Shown one piece after another: positions 1 to 6,436 of a stretch of 9,840 bases of DNA. Numbering within the stretch: position 1 is the first letter of the stretch; the number at the start of each line of letters is the position of its first letter. The notes beneath the pieces were generated by a model. That model saw only the letters and a program-made list of their open reading frames with translations. It was not told where the DNA came from and searched no databases. This stretch comes from Elusimicrobiota bacterium. Lineage in GTDB: Bacteria; Elusimicrobiota; Elusimicrobia; UBA1565; UBA9628. The stretch covers positions 1-9,840 of the forward strand of contig JAHFCD010000040.1 of NCBI GenBank assembly GCA_023249695.1, given 5' to 3'. The translations under genes and the position numbers were made by a program.

Positions 1-2302
1 TCCTGATCCCGAGCAGCTCGCTAAGCCGCCGCGCGGCGGGGAAGGTCGGCTTCTTGGCCTTGAGCCACCGGAACACCCGCACCTGAGCGCCCGGGCGCCA
101 ATCGGATAGGCCCGCGACGGCCGCGGCCGAAGCCGCCTCGACGAGCTCGGCGGCGGCCGCGTCGGCCGAGCCGTTCTCGAGGCCGGCGAGCAGACGCTCG
201 ACGCCGCCGGCGAAGGGCTGCTCGGCGCGCGCGGAGGGGGCGGGCAGGCCCGCGGCTTTCGCGCGCGCGACGACGGAGGCGATCTCGTCGAGGGCGCCGA
301 AGGAGTCCTCCGCGAAGCGCCGCGCCGCGTCGGCCAGCGCGTGCGCCAGCGACAGGCTCGTCTCCTCGTCGAGCCCGGGCGGCAGCGGCAGGCCGAGGCC
401 GCGGTACTGCTCCGCGAGCGTCAGCGCGTCCTCGAGCTGGTCGCGTCCCGCCGTCTCCCAGCGCGCGAGCCGCCGCTTGAGCACCGTGGTCAGCACCTTC
501 TCGCGCTCGTCGGGCCGCAGGTCGCGCAGGAGGAAGAGGCGGCCGGGGGGCAGCGCCGCTTCTCCGCCTCCGGCGGCCGCCTGCAGCAGGCTGTCGAACC
601 GGTCGTCGGGAAGGTCGCCCGCGCAGACGAAGGTCTGCACGCGCTGGCCCTTGAGCACCGCGGAGAAGAAGGCCCGGGTCCAGCGGGCGCCGGTGCAGCC
701 GTCATAAAAGGCCGCGCGGCCGGCCGCCACGGTGACGCCGCCCTCGACGCGGCGCGTGAAGCGCTGGCTTTCGGCCCGGTGATGGTGCACGTGAGACGGG
801 GGCTGGTCGGAGAAGAGCAGGGACACCGCGTAATGCGCGGCGACGTGGTCGGGCGTCACGATCTGCGTCTTGACGAGGCGGGCCCAGACGTCGGTCTCGT
901 CCTCGAGGCCGGCGACGAACTCGGCTTCGAGGTCGACGCCGAAGGTCCGCGCGAGCTCGAGGGCGCGCGCCGCGTAGAGCAGGACCTGGACGGGCTCGAT
1001 CCGGGACAGCTGATCGAAGAACCAGCCGCAGCTCGTGAACATCATCAGCGAATGGCGCTGCAGCTCGAGCAAGGTCAGAGCCTTGACGCGCACGCTCTCG
1101 TCCTTCGCGGAGGGCGCGTGCTCGGACAGGAAGCGGGCGACGTTCGCCTCAGAGCGGTCGAGCGCCACGGAGATGTACGCGTCCCGCGCCCCCCACGGAT
1201 CGGTCAGCAGGCCGGCGGCTTCCTTTTCATAGAGAGCGGCCAGGCCGTCGCGCAGGCGTTCCAAGGCCGCCCGAAGCGGCGCGCGCCATGCCAGGCTCGC
1301 GCCCTCCACCGCGCCGCAGCCGCAGGCCGAACGCCAGCGCTCGACGCCGTGAGGGCAGCTCCAGGAGGTGCCGCCCGCGCGCAGGCGCACCTCGTCGCGC
1401 GGCGGGTGCTTCGCGAGCCACCAGCCGAGGTTGACCGGCTCGACGCCCTGCTCGGGCAGGGAGTAACGCAGGAAGTGGGCGAGGCCCATCTCCGCGAAGG
1501 ACTCGTGATGACCGTAGGACTCGCCGTCGGTGGCGAGCAGGGCCAGGCCGTCTTCCGCCGACGGCGGCAGGCTCGAGACGACGCGGGCGGCGAAGGCGTT
1601 GCTGTCGCTCATCGCGCGCTCGAACGCGACGGAGCGCGACAAGGGGCCGTCGTAGAAGAACACGGCCAACGTGCGGGAGCCGTCGGTCCACTGATACGCC
1701 GTGCCGGGCCGCAGGGCGCCGGAGGCCGCCTTCCAGGCGCCTCCCGCCGGCCGGACCGCGTCCGCCTGGTGAGGCTCGAGGATCACGAACTTGACGCCTT
1801 GGTCCGCGACGGCGGCCAAGGTCGCGTCGTCGGCCGCGCACTCCGGAAGCCAGAGGCCTTCGGCCTCTCGCGCGTATCGCGACCGGAAATCGGCCAGGCC
1901 CCAGCGGATCTCGGTCGCGCGGTCGCGGGGGGAGGAGAGAGGCAGGATCGAATGATGAAACGCCTGCGCCAGCGCGTTGCCGTGCCCGTCCAGCCGCGCG
2001 GCGCTTTCCTTGTCGGCCTCGAGCAGGCGGGCGTAGGCGTGCGGGTGGGCCTTCTCGAGCCAGGCCAGCAAGGTCGGGCCGAAGTTGAACGACATCCAGG
2101 CGTAGTTGTCGACGATGTCGGTGATGCGGCCCTCGCCGTCGACGACCCGGGCCTCGCTGTTGGGGACGTAGCACTCGCGCGCGATGCGCGCGTTCCAATC
2201 GTGGTCGCGGCCGGCCGAAAGCTGACGCTCCACCGCGCCGGTCCAGGGGTTTTCCCGGGGCGGCTGATAGAAATGCCCGTGCACGCAGGCGAAGCGCTTC
2301 AT
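1..2302 (-). CDS. Glycoside hydrolase family 57 / DUF3536 protein, C-terminus cut by window edge
   Basis: I translated the whole minus frame from the ATG at 2302-2300 to base 2 and found 767 sense codons with no stop. The protein begins MKRFACVHGHFYQPPRENPW, the conserved opening of GH57 proteins carrying DUF3536, with the HGHFYQP motif at residues 8-14. The GH57 catalytic motifs are present: WLPECA with the likely nucleophile Glu154, and TDGESYGHH with the likely acid/base Asp259. The GGTSWSCPHGVERW stretch and the following DPWGARDAYI region match the DUF3536 half. GH57 enzymes are retaining alpha-glucan hydrolases, transferases or branching enzymes; the substrate here is unknown. There is no signal peptide, so it is probably cytoplasmic. 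It starts 9 nt after the protease gene and shares its strand, so co-transcription is possible, but a -10-like box also sits right before the start. Family identity is firm; biochemical activity is inferred. Confidence 0.93.
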   Translation of the reverse strand, partial: MKRFACVHGHFYQPPRENPWTGAVERQLSAGRDHDWNARIARECYVPNSEARVVDGEGRITDIVDNYAWMSFNFGPTLLAWLEKAHPHAYARLLEADKESAARLDGHGNALAQAFHHSILPLSSPRDRATEIRWGLADFRSRYAREAEGLWLPECAADDATLAAVADQGVKFVILEPHQADAVRPAGGAWKAASGALRPGTAYQWTDGSRTLAVFFYDGPLSRSVAFERAMSDSNAFAARVVSSLPPSAEDGLALLATDGESYGHHESFAEMGLAHFLRYSLPEQGVEPVNLGWWLAKHPPRDEVRLRAGGTSWSCPHGVERWRSACGCGAVEGASLAWRAPLRAALERLRDGLAALYEKEAAGLLTDPWGARDAYISVALDRSEANVARFLSEHAPSAKDESVRVKALTLLELQRHSLMMFTSCGWFFDQLSRIEPVQVLLYAARALELARTFGVDLEAEFVAGLEDETDVWARLVKTQIVTPDHVAAHYAVSLLFSDQPPSHVHHHRAESQRFTRRVEGGVTVAAGRAAFYDGCTGARWTRAFFSAVLKGQRVQTFVCAGDLPDDRFDSLLQAAAGGGEAALPPGRLFLLRDLRPDEREKVLTTVLKRRLARWETAGRDQLEDALTLAEQYRGLGLPLPPGLDEETSLSLAHALADAARRFAEDSFGALDEIASVVARAKAAGLPAPSARAEQPFAGGVERLLAGLENGSADAAAAELVEAASAAAVAGLSDWRPGAQVRVFRWLKAKKPTFPAARRLSELLGIR

Positions 2303-2308
2303 CGCCTT

Positions 2309-2314
2309 ATTTTA
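2309..2314 (-). promoter_or_regulatory. Predicted -10 box (TAAAAT) of a leaderless promoter for the GH57 gene
   Basis: On the minus strand TAAAAT (2314 to 2309) is followed by AAGGCG and then the ATG at 2302. This six-nt spacer places the expected transcription start on the start codon. The first three bases are the TAA stop of the upstream protease gene. No -35 box is evident. The AAGG in the spacer is too close to the ATG for a good Shine-Dalgarno site. The same geometry recurs before two plus-strand genes, which raises confidence. Confidence 0.5.
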
Positions 2315-4480
2315 CTTAATCAGGCGGGCCGGGAGTAGGCGGGCGAGGTCGTCCTCGCGCAAGGTCTCCTTCGCCATGAGCTCGTCGGCCATGCCGTCGA
2401 GGTAGGCGCGGTGCTCGGTCAGCAGCTTCACGACGCGCGCGGTTTGCTCGTCGATGATGCGCCGGACCTCGGCGTCGATGAGCTCGCGCTGCCTTTCGCT
2501 CTGCGCGCGGCCGACGGCGGGCCGCTCGCCGTCCATGTCGTAAGACACGTGGCCGACCTTGTCGGACATGCCGAATTTCATGACCATCATGCGCGCCATG
2601 CGCGTGGCCTGCTCGAAATCGTTCTGCGCGCCGGAGTACGCCTCGCCGGTCGTCATCTGCTCGGCGACGCGTCCGCCGAGGGCGATCGCGATGCGGTCCT
2701 CGAGCCAGGATTTGGAGTAAAGGTGCTTCTCCTCCGCGGACAGGGTCTGCACGAGGCCGAGAGCCTGGAGGCCGTGCGGGACGATCGTGATCTTGCGGAT
2801 CTGGTCGCCGTTGGGAACGAGCCAGGCGACGAGCGCGTGGCCCGACTCATGATTGGCGACGACCCTCTTCTCGACGGCGCTCATCACGAGCTTGCGCTCG
2901 TGGCCGATGGTCTGGCGCTCGACGGCCTTGCGGAAATCCCGTTCGGTCACGTCGACGCCCTTGCGCTCGGCGGCGAGCATCGCGGCGTCGTTGATGATCT
3001 CCTCGAGGTCGGCGCCGGACAGCCCCGGCGTCAGCTCCGCGACCTTGGCCAGGCTCACGCCTTCCGCGAGCGGCATCCCCTTCGAGTGGACCTTCAGGAT
3101 CGCCTCGCGGCCCAGGATGTCCGGCAGGCCCACGGGAACCTTCAGGCCGAAACGGCGGCCCCGCATCAAGGCCGCGTCGAGCAGCTCCGGGCGGTTCGTC
3201 GCCGCGATGACGACGATCTTGGCGTTCACGGGGCTCGACATCTCCGCGAGAAGCGCGTTCAAGGTGTTCTCGTATTCCTGATTGCCGTCGCCGTCGCTGC
3301 GCTTCTTGCCGACCGCGTCGATCTCGTCGATGAACAGGATGCCGGGCTTCTTGCCGTCGCCGCGCGCTTTGGCGAACGCGGCGCGGATGTTGGAAGGACC
3401 CTTGCCGACGTAGGTGTTCACGAACTCCGAGCCGTTGGTCTCGTGGAAGGTCGCGCCGGCCTCGCCGGCGACCGCGCGGGCGATCAAGGTCTTGCCGGTG
3501 CCGGGGGGGCCGAACATCAGCACGCCGCGAAAGCCCTTCGCGCCGAGCTTGTTGTAAGGCTCGGGATTCTTGATGTAGTCGACGACCTTCTGAAGCTCGC
3601 GCTTCGCGTCGTCCTGGCCCGCGACGTCGGCGAACGTCAGCGGCGCCGGGGCGGCGGGGGCCTTCGCATCGGACGGCCCCGGACGCGAGCTCGAGGCCGA
3701 GGCCGCCGGGGCGCGGGGAATGATCGAAATCGGCTCGTCCTTGGTCTTGCGGTTGCCGGGCCAGCGGCCGGCCTTGTTGAAGGCGACGATCTCGTCGGCC
3801 GCGGCCTCGACCTGGACCTTCTCCTCGGGCGACGCGTCCTTCCACTTGCGCCACGGCTCGACCGCGGTCGCCCAGCGGCGCCGGGCGAGGTAGAACTGCA
3901 CCGGCTTCGAGCCCTCGATCCAGCGCACCAGCAGCAGCAGCCCGAAGATCGCGCCGCCGATGATCGCGAAGCCCGCGCCGGCCGACATCGAGCTCGTCTG
4001 CGGGGCGGCCGCCTGGTGGAGCGTCGGGACCACGGCCGCCGCCGCCGCGAAGCCGTACGCGGACACCCGGGACAGGAACGCCGGGCGCGCGGGAGCCGGG
4101 GAAACGGGCACGGCGTACGAGTCGTCGTTCGCCGCGGCGATCGAGCCGTCGAAGGTCTTCGCGAGGAAGGCCTCCGGCGCCTTCGTCGCGGCGAGCTCCA
4201 TCGCGTAGGCCTTCACCGGAAGGCGCGCGGTGACGACGACGGGAGCCGCGGCGGGAACGACGGCGGGCCGCAGCGCGACGACGTTGGCCGGCAGGAGCGC
4301 GGGCGACAGGCTCGCCGCGGAAAACGCGAGGGCGGGAGGGGCGACGAGGGGCGCGACGCGGACGGCGGGGGTGAGGGCCGGGGCTCCGGCGACGGCGCGC
4401 AGGGCCTGCGCGGCGGCGGGAGAGGGAATCAGCAGCGACGCGCACAGCGCGACGGCGGGAATCTTCTTGATCATGGTCAT
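2312..4480 (-). CDS. FtsH-like membrane-anchored AAA+ zinc metalloprotease with Ala/Pro-rich N-terminus
   Basis: The 722-residue product has the FtsH core: Walker A GPPGTGKT at 324-331, Walker B ILFIDEID at 381-388, a second region of homology with both arginine fingers (R440, R443), and an M41 zinc site HESGH at 544-548, with D621 in SGAQND as the probable third ligand. Expected role is ATP-driven unfolding and proteolysis at the inner membrane. The first 280 residues are unusual. A signal-peptide-like segment (about 3-24) ends in PAAAQ, then comes a long Ala/Pro/Val-rich region, a weaker hydrophobic patch at 138-151, and a clear membrane segment at about 168-188 (AGAGFAIIGGAIFGLLLLV). The pore loop reads TYVG where typical FtsH has MFVG, and the usual PGRFDR is GRRFGL. 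It is longer than the usual ~640 residues. The start may instead be Met3 (4474), which better fits the promoter. It is probably a paralogue rather than the housekeeping FtsH, but this is inference. Confidence 0.92.
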   Translation of the reverse strand: MTMIKKIPAVALCASLLIPSPAAAQALRAVAGAPALTPAVRVAPLVAPPALAFSAASLSPALLPANVVALRPAVVPAAAPVVVTARLPVKAYAMELAATKAPEAFLAKTFDGSIAAANDDSYAVPVSPAPARPAFLSRVSAYGFAAAAAVVPTLHQAAAPQTSSMSAGAGFAIIGGAIFGLLLLVRWIEGSKPVQFYLARRRWATAVEPWRKWKDASPEEKVQVEAAADEIVAFNKAGRWPGNRKTKDEPISIIPRAPAASASSSRPGPSDAKAPAAPAPLTFADVAGQDDAKRELQKVVDYIKNPEPYNKLGAKGFRGVLMFGPPGTGKTLIARAVAGEAGATFHETNGSEFVNTYVGKGPSNIRAAFAKARGDGKKPGILFIDEIDAVGKKRSDGDGNQEYENTLNALLAEMSSPVNAKIVVIAATNRPELLDAALMRGRRFGLKVPVGLPDILGREAILKVHSKGMPLAEGVSLAKVAELTPGLSGADLEEIINDAAMLAAERKGVDVTERDFRKAVERQTIGHERKLVMSAVEKRVVANHESGHALVAWLVPNGDQIRKITIVPHGLQALGLVQTLSAEEKHLYSKSWLEDRIAIALGGRVAEQMTTGEAYSGAQNDFEQATRMARMMVMKFGMSDKVGHVSYDMDGERPAVGRAQSERQRELIDAEVRRIIDEQTARVVKLLTEHRAYLDGMADELMAKETLREDDLARLLPARLIK

Positions 4481-4482
4481 TG

Positions 4483-4488
4483 ATTTTA
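4483..4488 (-). promoter_or_regulatory. Predicted -10 box (TAAAAT) for the FtsH-like gene
   Basis: Reading the minus strand, GATTAAAATCA precedes ATGACCATG. TAAAAT spans 4488 to 4483. The first ATG (4480) lies only 2 nt after it, too close for a transcript that includes it, while the second ATG (4474) lies 8 nt after it, near the expected transcription start. No Shine-Dalgarno sequence is visible before either ATG. This supports a leaderless or near-leaderless mRNA starting at Met3, giving MIKKIPAVALCASLL as N-terminus. The fit is looser than at the three other promoters. Confidence 0.35.
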
Positions 4489-4517
4489 ATCAACTCAGTG
4501 CCAGGCATGCAGGTCCG

Positions 4518-4550
4518 GAGGTCCCAAACGGGAGCGCGGCAGAGGTCCCA
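4518..4550 (+). repeat. Two direct copies of GAGGTCCCA, 24 bp apart
   Basis: GAGGTCCCA occurs at 4518-4526 and again at 4542-4550, where it overlaps the left arm of the 22-bp dyad. The first copy is followed by AAAC and GGGA, forming a small imperfect dyad (TCCC at 4522-4525, GGGA at 4530-4533). A further AGGTCC lies at 4511-4516. The arrangement looks like a strong site plus a weaker upstream site for the same protein, but chance in GC-rich DNA cannot be excluded. Confidence 0.4.
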
Positions 4551-4565
4551 TTCCAAAATGGGACC
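4544..4565. promoter_or_regulatory. Perfect 22-bp inverted repeat in the divergent promoter region (candidate operator)
   Basis: Arm GGTCCCATT (4544-4552), centre CCAA (4553-4556) and arm AATGGGACC (4557-4565) form a perfect 9-bp dyad. It lies between the divergent protease and cyclase genes, about 54-75 bp upstream of the predicted cyclase start and roughly 70-90 bp upstream of the protease start. It is therefore upstream of both -10 boxes and outside both transcripts, which favours a protein-binding site over an RNA hairpin or terminator. No poly-T tract follows either arm. It does not match the TGTGA-N6-TCACA CRP site. The cognate regulator is unknown. Confidence 0.5.
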
Positions 4566-4606
4566 ATTGAGCTCTGAGGCGGTCGCGGTCGCCGCCTTCC
4601 TCCTGC

Positions 4607-4612
4607 TATAAT
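4607..4612 (+). promoter_or_regulatory. Consensus -10 box (TATAAT) of a predicted leaderless promoter for the cyclase gene
   Basis: TATAAT is the exact bacterial -10 consensus, in strongly GC-rich surroundings. It is followed by CGCCGG and then the GTG start at 4619, so the expected transcription start coincides with the start codon. No -35 hexamer resembling TTGACA is found at 16-18 bp spacing, and no Shine-Dalgarno sequence fits between the box and the GTG. A promoter lacking a -35 may rely on an activator, and the 22-bp dyad upstream is a candidate site. Confidence 0.6.
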
Positions 4613-4618
4613 CGCCGG

Positions 4619-6427
4619 GTGGAGCCCGTCCGCCTCGAGAAGACCTTTCACCTGTCCTCCTCGCCGGCCGCGCTGTGGCCGCTCGTCTCCAACACCGACC
4701 GCCTCAATCGCGCCCTCGGCCTCCCGGCGACCACCTCGTCCGGCGCGGACCCCGAGGATTTCTCCCAAGAGATCAGCGCGAGCCTGTTCGGGCTTCCCCT
4801 GCGCTGGAAAGAGCCGCCATTCGATTACGTGGACGGGCGCGGCTATGAAGTCACGCGCGATTTCCACACCGGCCCCTTCGCCCGCTTCCAGGGCGGACTG
4901 AGGATGAAGGAGGAGGACGGCGGGACCGCGACGACGCTGTACAGCGTATTCTGGCCCCGGTGGGAATGGGCGCGCCCCTTCGTCCGCCTGTTCGCGATGA
5001 AGACCACGTCCGACCTGGTCGGCATCTACAAGAGCATCGACGAGTCCATACGAAAGCTCGGGGACTTCCCGGCGCCGCCGCGCACGTTGAGCCCCGTCGA
5101 TCCGGCGCTGTACGCCGCGCGCGCCGCGGCGCTGAACGCGGAAGGCGTCGACCCACCCTCCGCCGCGAAGCTCCTGGCGCATCTAAAGGAGGCCTCGGAC
5201 GACGATCTGCGCGGCATGCGTCCCTTCGAACTCGCCGACCGCTGGGGCCTTCCGCGCCTCGCTTCGCTCGGCGTCTGTTTACATGCCACCAAGGTCGGCC
5301 TCCTCGACTTGAAGTGGGAGGTGCTGTGCCCGAACTGCGCGGCGCCGAAGGAAACCCTCGCCAAGCTCTCCGACTTGAAGGCCGTCTCGCATTGCGGCTC
5401 GTGCGACATCGATTACGGCGTGGACTTCGGAAGCTCGGTCGAGCTGCGCTTCTCGGTGCATCCGAGCGTCCGCGACGCGAAGGGCGCGGTCTTCTGCGCC
5501 GGAAGCCCCGCGCACTCGCGCCACGCCGCCGCGCAGTTGGTCCTCGACGGCGCGACCGTCCGGGCGGTGGACATCGGCCTCGAGTCGCGCTCGTACACCG
5601 TCCGCTTCCTGCAGACGAAGCGCGCCGTGGTCCTGCGGCCGTCGGCCGCGGGCCCGTCGACCGTGTCCATCGACCTCTCGCGCGCCGCCGACGGGGCGGA
5701 GCTTCTTTTTCGACCGGGGCTCGTCCGGGTCGTTTTTCAGCCGACCCTCGCGCCCGCGCTCGTGCGCATCGAGAAGGAAAGCTGGAAGGACGCCGCGGCG
5801 TCCGCGGCGCTGGTCACGACGATGCAGGAGTTCCGGGATCTGTTCTCCTCCGAGGTGCTGGCGCCCGGCGTGGAGATCAGCATCAAGAATCTCGCCCTGT
5901 TGTTCACCGACCTCAAGGGCTCGACGGCGATGTACGAGCGGGTCGGCGACGCGACCGCCTACGGCGTCGTGCGCGACCACTTCGACTGGCTGACCGCGAT
6001 CATCTCGGCGCGCGGCGGCGCGGTGGTCAAGACGATCGGCGACGCGGTGATGGCCGTTTTCCCGTCCGGCGCGGGCGCGCTCGAGGCCGCGCTCGACATG
6101 CAGGAGCGCATCGGCGAACTGACGGCGCGCCTGGCGCCCCGCGACCCGGTCGCGCTCAAGATCGGCGTGCATCAGGGAGCGTCCATCGCGATCAACGCGG
6201 GCGGGCATCTCGACTACTTCGGGACCATGGTCAACGTCGCGGCGCGCGTGCAGAACGAAAGCGCGGGCGGTGATATCGTGATCACCAGCGCGATCGGCGC
6301 CGACCCGGCCTGCAAGGCGATCCTCGAGCGCCACGGCCCCTCGGCCGAGCACTTCACGATCGCGCTCAAGGGCCTCAAGGGCGAGTTCGACCTCTGGCGT
6401 CTCACCGCCCGCCCTCCTATAAAGTAG
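4619..6427 (+). CDS. Class III adenylate cyclase with SRPBCC-like and DUF5939 zinc-ribbon domains
   Basis: The 602-residue product has three parts. Residues 1-150 resemble an SRPBCC/START-like ligand-binding fold (RLEKTFHLSSSPAALWPLVS opening). Residues about 160-400 match DUF5939, with a putative zinc ribbon C237-P-N-C240 and C259-G-S-C262. Residues about 420-600 are a class III nucleotide cyclase domain: metal-binding Asp430 (LLFTDLKGST) and Asp475 (KTIGDAVMAVF), Lys471 and Asp532 (LDYFG) as the adenine-selecting pair, and Asn539 and Arg543 (VNVAARV) at the transition-state positions. All key residues are intact, so it should make cAMP from ATP. There is no signal peptide or membrane segment, so it is probably a soluble cytoplasmic sensor-cyclase. 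The GTG start at 4619 is chosen because it gives the complete SRPBCC N-terminus and lies 6 nt after a consensus -10 box. The input signal is unknown; a hydrophobic ligand for the SRPBCC part is a guess. Confidence 0.92.
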   Translation: MEPVRLEKTFHLSSSPAALWPLVSNTDRLNRALGLPATTSSGADPEDFSQEISASLFGLPLRWKEPPFDYVDGRGYEVTRDFHTGPFARFQGGLRMKEEDGGTATTLYSVFWPRWEWARPFVRLFAMKTTSDLVGIYKSIDESIRKLGDFPAPPRTLSPVDPALYAARAAALNAEGVDPPSAAKLLAHLKEASDDDLRGMRPFELADRWGLPRLASLGVCLHATKVGLLDLKWEVLCPNCAAPKETLAKLSDLKAVSHCGSCDIDYGVDFGSSVELRFSVHPSVRDAKGAVFCAGSPAHSRHAAAQLVLDGATVRAVDIGLESRSYTVRFLQTKRAVVLRPSAAGPSTVSIDLSRAADGAELLFRPGLVRVVFQPTLAPALVRIEKESWKDAAASAALVTTMQEFRDLFSSEVLAPGVEISIKNLALLFTDLKGSTAMYERVGDATAYGVVRDHFDWLTAIISARGGAVVKTIGDAVMAVFPSGAGALEAALDMQERIGELTARLAPRDPVALKIGVHQGASIAINAGGHLDYFGTMVNVAARVQNESAGGDIVITSAIGADPACKAILERHGPSAEHFTIALKGLKGEFDLWRLTARPPIK

Positions 6428-6430
6428 AAT
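6425..6430 (+). promoter_or_regulatory. Predicted -10 box (TAGAAT) of a leaderless promoter for the LolA-like gene
   Basis: TAGAAT is followed by GCGGCC and then the ATG at 6437, the same six-nt spacing seen at 2309-2314 and 4607-4612. Its first three bases are the TAG stop codon of the cyclase gene. An overlapping alternative box, TATAAA, is at 6418-6423. No -35 hexamer and no Shine-Dalgarno site are visible. The transporter cassette may therefore be transcribed from its own promoter as well as by read-through from the cyclase. Confidence 0.5.
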
Positions 6431-6436
6431 GCGGCC

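Noticed and set aside
341..2338. Long plus-strand open frame of about 665 codons opposite the GH57 gene
   Set aside because: It encodes Arg/Gly/Ala-rich sequence without recognisable domains and lies exactly antisense to a gene with clear GH57 motifs. GC-rich DNA produces such frames by chance.
2411..4556. Long open frames on both strands overlapping the protease gene
   Set aside because: Their translations are low-complexity Arg/Gly/Asp-rich shadows, while the protease frame carries the Walker and HESGH motifs.
4544..4565. The intergenic dyad as an intrinsic terminator
   Set aside because: There is no T-tract on either side, and no gene ends toward it: both flanking genes start there and read away.
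4567..4572. TTGAGC as a -35 box for the cyclase promoter
   Set aside because: It lies 34 bp before the TATAAT box, about twice the allowed spacing.
5788..5803. Perfect 16-bp palindrome GGACGCCGCGGCGTCC inside the cyclase gene
   Set aside because: It encodes an Ala-rich stretch (KDAAAS) in very GC-rich coding DNA, where such palindromes are expected, and it is far from any promoter.
4960..6352. Long alternative frames over the cyclase gene (plus 4960-6273, minus 5279-6352)
   Set aside because: No domain motifs and strongly biased composition; the cyclase frame explains the region.
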